Positions 1 to 7,134 are shown, numbered from the stretch's first letter. The stretch: DNA of 20,555 nt from CBDUJZ01 sp047629415 (GCA_047629415.1 JBLHWZ010000076.1:1-20555), one strand, 5' to 3'. A program made the numbers and translations. Notes: generated by a model from the sequence alone, not told the origin.

Positions 1-79
1 AAAGCGGCCGCGATTCTTCTCGCCGGGCAACATCCTTCTTTGTTTGGGCGACGATGCCCTCAAGTACAGTGCCAATCAC
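1..79 (-). CDS. trpC: trpC start, indole-3-glycerol phosphate synthase (partial, runs off left edge)
   Basis: Only the first 26 codons are in the window. From a GTG at 79-77 the frame reads MIGTVLEGIVAQTKKD and then VARREESRPL. This fits the conserved TrpC N-terminus (GTVL..IVA.K..-VA.R....PL). The GTG overlaps the trpD stop as GTGA (79-76), a 4-nt overlap that mirrors the ATGA junction upstream and implies translational coupling. An AAGAG stretch lies just upstream inside the end of trpD. TrpC closes the indole ring, converting carboxyphenylamino-deoxyribulose phosphate to indole-glycerol phosphate in the cytoplasm. That step lies two reactions after trpD, so a separate trpF is expected elsewhere. 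The identification rests on a short N-terminus plus operon position. Confidence 0.75.
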   Translation of the reverse strand, partial: MIGTVLEGIVAQTKKDVARREESRPL

Positions 80-1098
80 TCTTGTTCTCTTGTTGCAGCG
101 ACATATGCGTCGAACGTCTCTCGCGCCTCTCCCGATCTGATGAGCTTGAACGCCAAGTCGACGCCGTCGCCGACCGTGGCTACCGCTCCGCCGACGTAGA
201 GGCCCGCACCAGCGTTCAGAGCAACGTGCGTTCGTCGTGCTCCGGTCTCGGACCCATCGAGAATCGCCATGAAGTGCCGCTGATTCTCATCGAGGGCGCC
301 GCCTGCGATCTCGCTGAACTCGACAGTTTTGAGGCCAAAGTCCTCGGGCCGGATCGTGAACTCGGAGATCACGCCGTCCTTCAACTCCCATACACGGGTC
401 GGAGCCGCGAGCGAGATCTCGTCCAAGCCGTCCTCTCCCCACACACAATACACGTGTTTACTACCCAATCGGCGCAGACTCTCCACCATACGCGGGGCGC
501 GGTTTGGATCGGAGACACCGAGGACCTGAAGAGTCGTATTTGCGGGATTACAGATCGGCCCCAGGAAGTTGAAGACAGTGCGGAAACCAAGTGCCCTCCT
601 GACCGCTGTCGCGTGCGCGACGCCAGGATGGTGCCCTCGGGCGTTCATGAAGACGATCGGCCCGTTGGAGAGGATCCGCTCCGCTCGTGCTGGCGTCAGA
701 TCGATGTCGGCGCCCAGATGCTCCAGAACATCCATTGAACCACACTTTCCGGAGGAGGCGCGGTTGCCATGTTTGGCAATCTTCACTCCTGCAGCGGCGA
801 CAACGAACGCACTAATCGTGGATGTATTCACGGTGGGAAGACCGCTACCGCCGGTTCCGCAGGTGTCGAGCAAGTCGCCCTCGACCTCCACTCGGAGAGA
901 GGCTTGTCGCATCACCGTCGCGAAGCCTTCGAGCTCGTCGGCGGTCTCGCCACGTGACGCGAGAACAGTCAGCGCCGCCGCGATCTGCGAGTCCGCGAGT
1001 TTGCCCCGTACGATCTCCCTCATCAGCCGCGCAGCGTCGAGTGCGCCTAGCCGCTGTCCGGCAACCATCCCGCGAATCAGTTCAGAATACGCGTTCAT
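76..1098 (-). CDS. trpD: Anthranilate phosphoribosyltransferase
   Basis: A 340-aa protein of normal family length. It transfers phosphoribose from PRPP to anthranilate, the second step of tryptophan synthesis. An N-terminal helical domain (about 1-70) is followed by the nucleoside-phosphorylase-like fold. The PRPP loop CGTGGSG is at 80-86, the KHGNRASSGKCGS loop at 109-121, HHP at 156-158, the RTVFNFLGP segment at 173-181, and the metal-binding DE pair in DGLDEIS at 223-229. The PRPP loop has Ser where many homologues have Asp (GTGGD), a tolerated variant. The start ATG overlaps the trpG stop as ATGA (1098-1095). A TTGGAG Shine-Dalgarno sits in the trpG tail, six bases ahead. The gene lies in the trpR-E-G-D-C run and is probably co-transcribed. 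Confidence 0.97.
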   Translation of the reverse strand: MNAYSELIRGMVAGQRLGALDAARLMREIVRGKLADSQIAAALTVLASRGETADELEGFATVMRQASLRVEVEGDLLDTCGTGGSGLPTVNTSTISAFVVAAAGVKIAKHGNRASSGKCGSMDVLEHLGADIDLTPARAERILSNGPIVFMNARGHHPGVAHATAVRRALGFRTVFNFLGPICNPANTTLQVLGVSDPNRAPRMVESLRRLGSKHVYCVWGEDGLDEISLAAPTRVWELKDGVISEFTIRPEDFGLKTVEFSEIAGGALDENQRHFMAILDGSETGARRTHVALNAGAGLYVGGAVATVGDGVDLAFKLIRSGEARETFDAYVAATREQE

Positions 1099-1676
1099 CG
1101 AATCTCCAAGAAGTTGCGAAGCATGGCGGCACCGTCCGGGGTGCCGATGCTCTCAGGGTGAAACTGTAGACCGTGTAGCGGCCACTCTTTATGGCGAAGT
1201 CCCATGATAATGCCGTCCGAGACCGTTGAGGCGTTCACTTCCAGAATGTCTGGCACGGAATCCGGTGCGACGGTCAGCGAGTGGTAGCGCATCACCTCGA
1301 TCTCCGCCGGCAGTCCAGCGAAGAGACCGGTGCCGTCGTGCCGAATTCGACTCGTCTTTCCGTGCACGATTTCTGGCGCGCGGACGACCTTTCCGCCCAT
1401 TCGATGCGCCAGTCCCTGATGACCCAAGCACACGCCGAGAGTCGGGATGGAGGCGGCGAGGTGGTCAATGACATCACCGCAGACACCAAAGTCGCGCTCG
1501 TTCTCCGGATGCCCTGGTCCCGGCGAGATGATGATGTGGGAGGGTTGCAGCTCCTTCACTCCGAAATACGTCAGAGCGTCATTTCGAGCGACGTGCACCT
1601 CGGCGCCGAGCGAGCCGACCAGTTGATAGAGGTTGTGGGTGAAGGAGTCGTAGTTGTCGATGAGTAGAACCGTCAT
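1095..1676 (-). CDS. trpG: Anthranilate synthase component II (glutamine amidotransferase)
   Basis: A 193-aa class I glutamine amidotransferase that supplies ammonia from glutamine to TrpE for anthranilate synthesis. DNYDSFTHNL is at 8-17, the SPGPGHP oxyanion segment at 51-57, the nucleophile Cys83 lies in GVCLGHQ, and His173/Glu175 in FHPES complete the triad. The protein is a stand-alone amidotransferase, not fused to TrpE or TrpD. The frame is open further upstream, but the ATG at 1676 is chosen. It gives the canonical MTVLLIDNYDSF start, lies one base after the trpE stop, and has an AGAGGGGG Shine-Dalgarno in the trpE tail. Similar subunits serve para-aminobenzoate synthesis (PabA), but adjacency to trpE and trpD favours the tryptophan role; dual use cannot be excluded. 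Confidence 0.97.
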   Translation of the reverse strand: MTVLLIDNYDSFTHNLYQLVGSLGAEVHVARNDALTYFGVKELQPSHIIISPGPGHPENERDFGVCGDVIDHLAASIPTLGVCLGHQGLAHRMGGKVVRAPEIVHGKTSRIRHDGTGLFAGLPAEIEVMRYHSLTVAPDSVPDILEVNASTVSDGIIMGLRHKEWPLHGLQFHPESIGTPDGAAMLRNFLEIR

Positions 1677-1677
1677 G

Positions 1678-3180
1678 CTACTTCCCCCTCTCTGCGGCCA
1701 TCCCGATCGCGGCCATCGCTGCGCGCACCTTGCTCCGGCATTCTTCGTATTCGTTATCTGGCACCGAGTCGTAGACGATGCCCGCGCCGGCCTGCACATG
1801 GACCCCGTCTTCGGTGACGACCATGGTTCGAATGGCGATGCATGTGTCCATGTTCCCGGCATAGTCGAAGTAGCCAACAGCCCCAGCGTATATGCCTCGC
1901 CGATCGGGCTCCAACTTGGCGAGCAGTTCACACGCCCGAATCTTCGGAGCGCCGGAGACTGTTCCCGCGGGGAAACACGCACGGAAAACGTCAAAGGCGT
2001 TCTTGTCGTCGGCGATCTCCGCACGCACGTCAGAGACGATGTGCATCACGTGGGAGTAGCGCTCGATGTGGAGGGGATCGTGGACCTCAACGGTGCCAAT
2101 CTTCGCAACGCGGCCAAGATCGTTTCGGCCGAGGTCGAGCAACATCCGGTGCTCAGCGAGTTCCTTCTCGTCGTGGAGCAAATCCTGAGCGAGCGCTTCG
2201 TCTTCGGCCGGCGATGCGCCTCTCTTCCGAGTGCCCGCGATCGGCCGAACCAGCATGTCATCTCCTTCCAGCCGGACGAGAACTTCCGGTGATGATCCTA
2301 CGATCGTGCAATCGTCGAATTGGAGATAGAACATATAGGGACTGGGGTTCAGCGCCCTCAGCGCACGATAGAGAGTGAAGGGAGAGAGCTCGAGATCAAC
2401 CGTGAACCGCTGGCTGAGTACGACCTGAAAGATCTCACCAGCGCTGATCGCCTCCTTCGCCTCGTCGACCGCGGCGAGGAACTGCGCGCGCGTTTGATTC
2501 GACGTGGCGACCTTCTCGATCGCCTCGGTGTCCGTCTCCGTGATCGGCCATGGGGCCTCAGGCTCGAGTACGGTCTTCGCTAGGCGCGACACGACCACCC
2601 CGATACGCGCCGCGGCGGCCGCATAGGACTGCTCTCGGTCCCCTGCCAGGGCAGCATGCGCAACGATCACCAAGCGGTGCGCCACGTGGTCGTAAATGAC
2701 CACGCGCTCGGGCAGCAACAAGCGCGTGCAGGGCAAGCCGACCCCGGGACCTTCAGGAACCGGGACCGCCTCGAAGGCCGACATCGCGTCGAATCCGATC
2801 CAACCGACGGCGCCGCCCTGGAACCGGGGAATACCGGGCGCGGCCACAACCTCGTACCCCCCGAGCAGCTCCTCGAGCAGGGAGAGTGGATCACTTGTTT
2901 GGTGTGTGGTGAGCACGCCACCGCGGTTCAACCGCGCGATACCCGCGTCCCACTCCAGCTGATCTGAGATTCCGAAGCCCATGAACGTATAACGCCCCAT
3001 CAGTTCGCCGCCTTCGACGGACTCCAACAGGAACGAGCCCGAGCTGTCGCGGGCGAGCTTCCGGAACACTGAGATTGGGGACTCAAGATCGACGCGAATC
3101 GAAGTGCTCAGCGCGACATGCGTCGCAGAGCCTTCGTACCCTAGTACCGAGTCGAGTGACGGAGAGACCGGAACCGACAT
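1678..3180 (-). CDS. trpE: Anthranilate synthase component I
   Basis: A 500-aa chorismate-using enzyme that makes anthranilate with TrpG. The N-terminal domain carries SFLLES at 49-54 followed by GRYTFMG at 62-68. SFLLES is the tryptophan feedback-inhibition pocket in characterised TrpE proteins, so the enzyme is probably allosterically inhibited. The catalytic domain (about 225-490) shows NPSPYMFY at 278-285, PIAGTRKRG at 313-321, ELAEHRMLLDLGRND at 340-354, GTVSGAPK at 406-413 and GAGIV at 465-469. The start ATG is only two bases after the upstream repressor-like gene, with AAAGGAG in the tail of that gene as ribosome-binding site. TrpE is thus doubly placed for control: repressor in the same transcript and predicted feedback inhibition. 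Confidence 0.98.
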   Translation of the reverse strand: MSVPVSPSLDSVLGYEGSATHVALSTSIRVDLESPISVFRKLARDSSGSFLLESVEGGELMGRYTFMGFGISDQLEWDAGIARLNRGGVLTTHQTSDPLSLLEELLGGYEVVAAPGIPRFQGGAVGWIGFDAMSAFEAVPVPEGPGVGLPCTRLLLPERVVIYDHVAHRLVIVAHAALAGDREQSYAAAAARIGVVVSRLAKTVLEPEAPWPITETDTEAIEKVATSNQTRAQFLAAVDEAKEAISAGEIFQVVLSQRFTVDLELSPFTLYRALRALNPSPYMFYLQFDDCTIVGSSPEVLVRLEGDDMLVRPIAGTRKRGASPAEDEALAQDLLHDEKELAEHRMLLDLGRNDLGRVAKIGTVEVHDPLHIERYSHVMHIVSDVRAEIADDKNAFDVFRACFPAGTVSGAPKIRACELLAKLEPDRRGIYAGAVGYFDYAGNMDTCIAIRTMVVTEDGVHVQAGAGIVYDSVPDNEYEECRSKVRAAMAAIGMAAERGK

Positions 3181-3182
3181 AA

Positions 3183-3464
3183 CTAGCCCTCTCCTTTGAG
3201 CAGTCCGAGCGCAGCTCTAAACCCGCCGCTACCATATTGAAGCTGACGATTCCCGCGCGAGATCGTCGTGACTGAAACCCCGAGTTCGTCGCGAATCGCG
3301 CGCTGACTCATGCCCTCGTCCAGACGTTTGACGATCTCCCAGCGCTCTCGGATCGACTTCACCTCGTGCGGGGTGAGGATGTCGGAGAGCAAGCTACGAA
3401 CGAAGTCCTCGTCGTCTGATTCCGCGAGGACGCGTAACAATTCTGGTGGTAGGGTCGGGGTCAT
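3183..3464 (-). CDS. trpR: Trp-repressor-like transcriptional regulator (TrpR/YerC family)
   Basis: A 93-aa helical DNA-binding protein. The stretch LTPHEVKSIRERWEIVKRL aligns with the LTP-E.....R..IV..L core of TrpR. It is followed by the helix-turn-helix MSQRAIRDELGVSVTTISRG (52-71). Arg70-Gly71 matches the R-G of E. coli TrpR (ITRGS), where that Arg helps bind tryptophan; YerC proteins instead have RVNR there. The tail (NRQLQYGSGGF) looks YerC/Chlamydia-TrpR-like. ATG 3464 is chosen because residues further upstream are low-complexity and a promoter-like element lies inside that longer reading. The gene is the first of the trp operon, two bases before trpE, so an autoregulated Trp-sensing repressor is the natural inference. 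Ligand binding is unproven. Confidence 0.85.
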   Translation of the reverse strand: MTPTLPPELLRVLAESDDEDFVRSLLSDILTPHEVKSIRERWEIVKRLDEGMSQRAIRDELGVSVTTISRGNRQLQYGSGGFRAALGLLKGEG

Positions 3465-3506
3465 TTGCAATCCGGGGCTGGAGCGCCGCTCCAAAATCGA
3501 TTTACC

Positions 3507-3535
3507 GTAGTAGAACAGTGGTACACTGAAGTCAA
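3507..3535 (-). promoter_or_regulatory. Candidate promoter of the trpREGDC operon
   Basis: On the minus strand TTGACT (3535-3530) is a good -35 hexamer. Exactly 17 bases later TACTAC (3512-3507) is a weaker -10. Transcription would begin near 3500, leaving a leader of about 36 nt before the ATG at 3464. That leader is too short for a classical leader-peptide attenuator, which fits control by a repressor instead. A weak CGGA lies ahead of the ATG. This is a consensus match by eye only. Confidence 0.5.
3516..3528. promoter_or_regulatory. trpO: Candidate TrpR operator (CAGTG-N3-CACTG palindrome)
   Basis: A perfect inverted repeat of 5-bp arms around a 3-bp centre, CAGTGTACCACTG on the minus strand, lies wholly inside the -35/-10 spacer of the candidate trp promoter. 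A bound repressor there would block RNA polymerase, the arrangement known for E. coli trp. It contains GTAC but lacks the CTAG core of the enterobacterial operator, so binding by this TrpR-like protein is inferred from position and symmetry only. Confidence 0.45.
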
Positions 3536-3548
3536 CTGACGAGCACGC

Positions 3549-3593
3549 CCGAGCGGGGCTCGGCCGAGCACGACCGGATCGCTCGGCAGAGCG
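3549..3593. repeat. Nested GC-rich inverted repeats in the trp/EamA divergent spacer
   Basis: CCGAGC (3549-3554), GCTCGG (3558-3563) and CCGAGC (3564-3569) form overlapping palindromes. The outer pair makes a 6-bp stem with a GGG loop, and GCTCGGCCGAGC (3558-3569) is itself a perfect 12-bp palindrome. A further CGCTC-GGCA-GAGCG hairpin follows at 3580-3593. The element lies upstream of both divergent genes. It could be a REP-like palindromic element or structured leader; no function can be assigned. Confidence 0.4.
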
Positions 3594-3689
3594 CGTGCCG
3601 GCCTCGACAGACAGCGCCAAGCGAGGCGGCTCTCCTAGACCCCATCTTCCGCCGCGCCTATGACCCCGCGACCGTCACTGAGGCCCACG

Positions 3690-4553
3690 ATGATCTCTCC
3701 GCTCCGACTCGTCGCGCTCACCAGCCTCGCCATGGTCGCGTTTGCTGCAAACTCGGTTCTCGGCCGCCTCGGCCTGGTCAGCGGGGATATCGGCGCAGGA
3801 ACTTTTGCGCTGATACGCCTCATGGCTGGAGCCGTCATGCTCACCCTTATCGCTGGTCCCGCTCAAACCCTGAAAGCGGGCAGCTGGCGAGGCGGCGCCG
3901 CGCTCTTTGTCTACGCTGCCTCCTTCTCTTATGCCTATCTGTCGCTCCCCTCAGGCACAGGCGCGTTGCTGCTCTTTGCCATGGTCCAACTCACCATGCT
4001 CGGTGCTGGGTTGATCGCCGGCGAACGCTTCACGGGCTTGCAGTGGACCGGGCTCGGCGCTGCTCTCGCCGCGCTTGTCTGGTTGCTCTCACCCGGCCTG
4101 GAGGCGCCGCCACCAATGGGCGCTCTGGCTATGCTCGTCGCGGGCATCGGTTGGGGCGCGTACTCTCTGCTTGGCCGCACCTCGCCGTACCCACCCACAC
4201 AAAGCACGGCCGGAAACTTCGCCCGAGCGAGCCTGATCGGTGCTGTTTGCCTGCTGCCGCTCATCCTGATCGTCCGACCGGAGTCGGCCCCAGGCGCACT
4301 TGGTCTTGGCGTCGCCATTCTCTCTGGCGCTGTCACCTCTGGGCTTGGCTATGCGCTCTGGTACATGGCGCTGAAGTCGCTCTCCGCCACGCGTGCAGGT
4401 GTAGCTCAGCTAACCGTGCCGGTTCTCGCGGCGTTCGGCGGCATACTCTTTCTTCGCGAGCCGCTCACCCTCCGTTTTGCCCTCGCCAGCGCAATCATTT
4501 TGGCAGGCGTCGGCATCGCGACACTGAGCAAAAGCCTCGCGAAAGCGGCGTAA
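3690..4553 (+). CDS. EamA/DMT-family inner-membrane transporter
   Basis: A 287-aa, very hydrophobic protein with about ten transmembrane helices arranged as two EamA halves, the usual length and topology of the drug/metabolite transporter superfamily. The second half contains the conserved pattern YALWYMALKSLSATRAGV, then a proline-containing helix and FLREPLT before the last helix. The ATG at 3690 is preferred over the one at 3660. GAGG (3680-3683) sits six bases ahead of it, whereas 3660 has no ribosome-binding site, and the short start places the first helix at the N-terminus. The substrate is not predictable from sequence; family members export amino acids, metabolites or toxic compounds. 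It is divergent from the trp operon, so export of an aromatic amino acid is possible but only a guess from proximity. Confidence 0.88.
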   Translation: MISPLRLVALTSLAMVAFAANSVLGRLGLVSGDIGAGTFALIRLMAGAVMLTLIAGPAQTLKAGSWRGGAALFVYAASFSYAYLSLPSGTGALLLFAMVQLTMLGAGLIAGERFTGLQWTGLGAALAALVWLLSPGLEAPPPMGALAMLVAGIGWGAYSLLGRTSPYPPTQSTAGNFARASLIGAVCLLPLILIVRPESAPGALGLGVAILSGAVTSGLGYALWYMALKSLSATRAGVAQLTVPVLAAFGGILFLREPLTLRFALASAIILAGVGIATLSKSLAKAA

Positions 4554-4771
4554 CGGGCTAGCCACTCTTGGCCAAATACGTACCGGTAAGACGAACGGCG
4601 AAAGCGGACTCGTATTTAGCCTACGGAGCGGACCGCTGCTCCTCCGCCAATGAGTTGTTTGTCCTCGTTTTCGCTGAAGGCGACCGCTTGCGAGGGCTAG
4701 TTCCCTGCGGACACGACATCAGTCTCCCACCGGCAGTCATCGAAGGAATCGCAGCTCAACTGAGAGAAGCC
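4554..4771. other. Region after the EamA gene with no convincing gene
   Basis: No gene here is well supported. A plus-strand open frame starts at a TTG (4568) and runs to 4903 (111 codons) without a recognisable domain or a clear ribosome-binding site. Its last third is antisense to a Cys-rich minus-strand frame that looks more protein-like. A middle stretch (ELFVLVFAEGDRLRG, then ALPP-like helical text) has some protein character, so a small real or decayed gene cannot be excluded. Confidence 0.3.
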
Positions 4772-4900
4772 TCAGGACGACAGGTAGTTGTCCGAGCATG
4801 TCTCATTGAAGGAGTCGTACGTGCACTTGCAGTCGGACTCGCACTGGAACTCCGGGTAGAACAGGCAACGCGGGACCTGAACGCATCGCCCGGTGGCCGC
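4772..4900 (-). pseudogene. Cys-rich C-terminal fragment, probably displaced tail of the adjacent lipoprotein
   Basis: In the frame ending with TGA at 4774-4772 the minus strand encodes a stretch with six cysteines: GRCVQVPRCLFYPEF, QCESDCKC, TYDSFNETCSDNYLSS. The cysteine density and mixed composition look like genuine secreted-protein sequence. No start codon with a ribosome-binding site precedes it; only an isolated TTG at 4948 is in frame, and a stop lies at 4981. The intact Cys-rich lipoprotein upstream ends at 4951 in a different frame. The fragment may be its frameshifted tail or the remains of a paralogue. Confidence 0.4.
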
Positions 4901-4923
4901 TGACTCGGCGCTGACTCGGTGCT

Positions 4924-4941
4924 GACGACTTCGGCGTCGTC
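4924..4941 (-). terminator. Hairpin after the Cys-rich lipoprotein
   Basis: GACGAC and GTCGTC form a 6-bp stem around a 6-base loop ten bases after the stop codon of the minus-strand lipoprotein gene. No U-tract follows, so intrinsic termination is uncertain. Confidence 0.3.
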
Positions 4942-4950
4942 GGACCAAGT

Positions 4951-5394
4951 TTAGACCCGCGTCCCATCGGCTTCCGGGTCATAGTTGGCACTACAGTCTC
5001 GAAGCCCGAGGCACCGAGTGAGACCTGCTTCGATTGCGCACAGCTCCAGACCGAGTGTGACAGTATACTCGCCGTAGTAGTCGGACAGGTCGTCCTCACA
5101 GCTCTCCATTGATGAGAGCGATGTGTCGTCAGGGTCCTTGTAGAGCTCCGTGCAAAGCTTCGCCGAACTACCATCGAGGCATGACGGCGACGCACAGGAG
5201 CAATAGTCGGTCGCCTCTTGAGCGCTGCTGACAACCGCGCCGTCGCTGAAGGTATGCTCGCCGCCATCGCAGTGTTCGTACGTGACATTCACGTGCGCAG
5301 GACAATCCACAGGGCCGACGCAGACGGCGTCACATGCAACAAGTCCGAGTCCGATCGAGGCGATGACAACCATGAGGTTTGGTCTTTTTATCAT
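4951..5394 (-). CDS. Small Cys-rich lipoprotein
   Basis: A 147-aa predicted lipoprotein. The signal peptide MIKRPNLMVVIASIGLGLVA ends at a lipobox (LVA-C), with the lipidated Cys at 21. The mature part has 11 further cysteines (25, 31, 42, 65, 67, 72, 81, 99, 119, 128, 134), so several disulfides are likely and the protein should sit in the periplasm or on the cell surface. GGAG lies three bases ahead of the ATG, a good though slightly short spacing. No domain is recognised. It is the last of a co-directional set of exported-protein genes. A Cys-rich reading continues in another frame after its stop, so it may be a truncated version of a longer protein. Confidence 0.75.
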   Translation of the reverse strand: MIKRPNLMVVIASIGLGLVACDAVCVGPVDCPAHVNVTYEHCDGGEHTFSDGAVVSSAQEATDYCSCASPSCLDGSSAKLCTELYKDPDDTSLSSMESCEDDLSDYYGEYTVTLGLELCAIEAGLTRCLGLRDCSANYDPEADGTRV

Positions 5395-5408
5395 AGTCTC
5401 CGGATTGA

Positions 5409-5909
5409 TTAGAAGTGGGAAGAACTGGAGGCGAAGTGCGGCATCACATTCAGATGCACGTCGAGGTCGTCACCCTCTGACTCTTCGGGGAGATCGTGAT
5501 CAAGGTCGAGTTCACGAGCCGCCTCCAAGTTCGTCGAATTGCTGAGTGCCGGCGCCTCGTTACGGGAGTAATAGCTTCCGACCCGATTCTGAACGCTTCG
5601 TCGATGACGGGTTCCCACCATCTCACGGATCGAAAGCGCGATCCCGGCGCGCGTCATCACCGAGCCAATACTGACCGGTGCTCTCTCTATGTTCTTGCGC
5701 CCTGGCCAATCAGAGAACGGGTTCCCGTCGTCGATTCGTTGCGGGCCCAGACCATCGATGCGGACTGGAATGGAGCCGCCAATCGATGGTACGCCGGTCA
5801 GCCCAAGAACGATCGCGCTTCGCCGCGCTCGGACGAGTTCGCGATCGAGTTGTAGGACCATCTCCGCGTCACCGACTCGCTCTGCGAACGCGCGCGCCGA
5901 TCGGGTCAT
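5409..5909 (-). CDS. Hypothetical protein, possibly the 3' part of a split gene
   Basis: A 166-codon open frame with no recognised domain. The N-terminal part (RAFAERVGD, then EMVLQLDRELVRARR) looks like a charged helix. It leads into a weakly hydrophobic stretch (AIVLGLTGVPSIGG) that could once have been membrane-spanning. A second such stretch (VSIGSVMTRAGIALSI) lies near residue 85, and the C-terminus is acidic and ends in Phe. The start at 5909 follows a TGA in its own frame at 5921 and lies 16 bases after the stop of a gene with a signal peptide but no membrane anchor. The two together would resemble one exported protein, so a frameshift between them is suspected. It may also simply be an independent or decayed gene. 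Confidence 0.45.
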   Translation of the reverse strand: MTRSARAFAERVGDAEMVLQLDRELVRARRSAIVLGLTGVPSIGGSIPVRIDGLGPQRIDDGNPFSDWPGRKNIERAPVSIGSVMTRAGIALSIREMVGTRHRRSVQNRVGSYYSRNEAPALSNSTNLEAARELDLDHDLPEESEGDDLDVHLNVMPHFASSSSHF

Positions 5910-5925
5910 CGCCTTTGGTCACCCA

Positions 5926-6153
5926 CTAGACTCCATAGAGGTGTTGGTTGAGGGCGACCCCTGCTGAGTTGACGATTGTGACACGCACCGTGCCGTCGAC
6001 GATCTCCAGATGCTCTGCAGCGTAAGCGGCGAGCTCCTCATCAGCGACGAGTTCATGCAGCTGCTCCGGCGTTGGAGCAAGGTCGTCCTTCGCCAACGCA
6101 GGGTTTGACCAAAACAGAAAAACAGCGAGAGCGGGTGCCCAGAACCGTATCAT
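5926..6153 (-). CDS. Short secreted protein, possibly the 5' part of a split gene
   Basis: A 75-aa product with a clear Sec signal peptide (MIRFWAPALAVFLFWSNPALA, cleavage after ALA), followed by an acidic helix and then a beta-type segment (TVRVTIVNSAGVALNQHL). It has no lipobox cysteine. The ATG at 6153 is chosen over longer readings because it begins the signal peptide directly; AAGGTG lies about ten bases ahead. The product is short and stops abruptly in what looks like the middle of a domain. The next gene, 16 bases on in another frame, begins without a signal. Both may derive from one longer protein. No family was recognised. Confidence 0.55.
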   Translation of the reverse strand: MIRFWAPALAVFLFWSNPALAKDDLAPTPEQLHELVADEELAAYAAEHLEIVDGTVRVTIVNSAGVALNQHLYGV

Positions 6154-6319
6154 CCTTCTGCAGCACCTTGTGAGTGTTGCGAATGCGTATCCCCGATCAG
6201 GACTACGAGCAACTGGGAAGCGGCTTCCTGGACCGAGTCTTGACCACGCTGAGGCTCGCCCACGACGCCACCGAATCAACATCGCCGGTTGCCGAAAACG
6301 CATCATCCATCCCTTCGCA

Positions 6320-7134
6320 TCACTCGACATCTCGCTCGCCGACCGTCACCTCGAATTCCGACTCATCGCCAATCCTCAAAATCACAGTTCGCAGCGTATC
6401 TTCGGGCCGGAACGCTTCCACGAGATCGAGTAGGTCCTCCCTGGTAGCGACCAGAATCTCATTGACCGAGATCATCAAATCTACCATCTCGAACCCAGAG
6501 TCAGCAGCTGGCGCGCCCTCACCGGTCGTACGAACCAACACAGCTTCGTCGCCCTGCTCGGTGCCGATGCCCAACCCTCCACGGCGAACACGTCCAAACT
6601 CCTGTAGATCATCGATCATAGGTCGGACGAGTGTGCTTCGAATCGCGAAACCGATACTGTGACTGTCACCGCTTCGTGAGAAGATCGCCATGTTGATTCC
6701 GACGACTTGGCTCCGAGCGTCCACTGAGGGTCCGCCTGAGTTTCCGGGATTTACAGCAGCATCTGTTTGGATGAAATCAGCGAACTCGACCATCCGCCCT
6801 GCGGGGCGGCTAACGGCCGATACGATTCTGCGGCTCACAGAGTTCGAGAGGCCGAACGGGCTCCCGAGCGTGAAGACGGTCTCTCCCGGGCGCGGGGTGT
6901 CTCGGAGAGCTGCAGGGTCGGGAAGTCGAACTCCTCTTCCTCCACGATTTGAAGGAGCGCGAGGTCGATGCCCTCGTCTATCCCGAGCACCTCCGCTTCG
7001 TATTCGGAACCGTTGGCCAGCGAGATCCTGAGATCGGTCGCGTCGGCGATCACGTGCATGTTCGTCACAACCAAGCCGCCGCTCGACTGAATCAACACGG
7101 GCTCGATGGCAAACTCGGGACTCTCAAATCTCAA
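6320..7134 (-). pseudogene. HtrA/DegP-like trypsin-family protease with PDZ domain, frameshifted and 5'-truncated
   Basis: Two overlapping frames together spell one HtrA-type protein. The first (from a TTG at 7134) holds TNMHVIA with the catalytic His and GIDLALLQI with the Asp. The second holds TLGSPFGL, the DFIQTDAAVNPGNSGGP block with the catalytic Ser (near 6739-6737) and a C-terminal PDZ domain (about 85 residues). The frames join near 6889-6894. Reading LSETPR then PGETVF needs two bases (GC) removed from a CGCGC run, so a 2-nt duplication is the simplest cause. The family normally starts with a signal peptide and a GSGF-type strand. Here those are missing and the reading begins inside a heptamer repeat, 36 bases after the upstream gene. 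All triad residues survive, so the damage looks recent, or is a sequencing error. Confidence 0.85.

Noticed and set aside
3465..3506. Leader-peptide attenuator ahead of the trp operon
   Set aside because: The predicted leader is only about 36 nt, with no Trp-codon run and no competing stems before the first gene.
4568..4903. Plus-strand open frame of 111 codons after the EamA gene
   Set aside because: TTG start, no ribosome-binding site, no domain, and its last third is antisense to a more protein-like Cys-rich frame. Not called as a gene, although it cannot be fully excluded.
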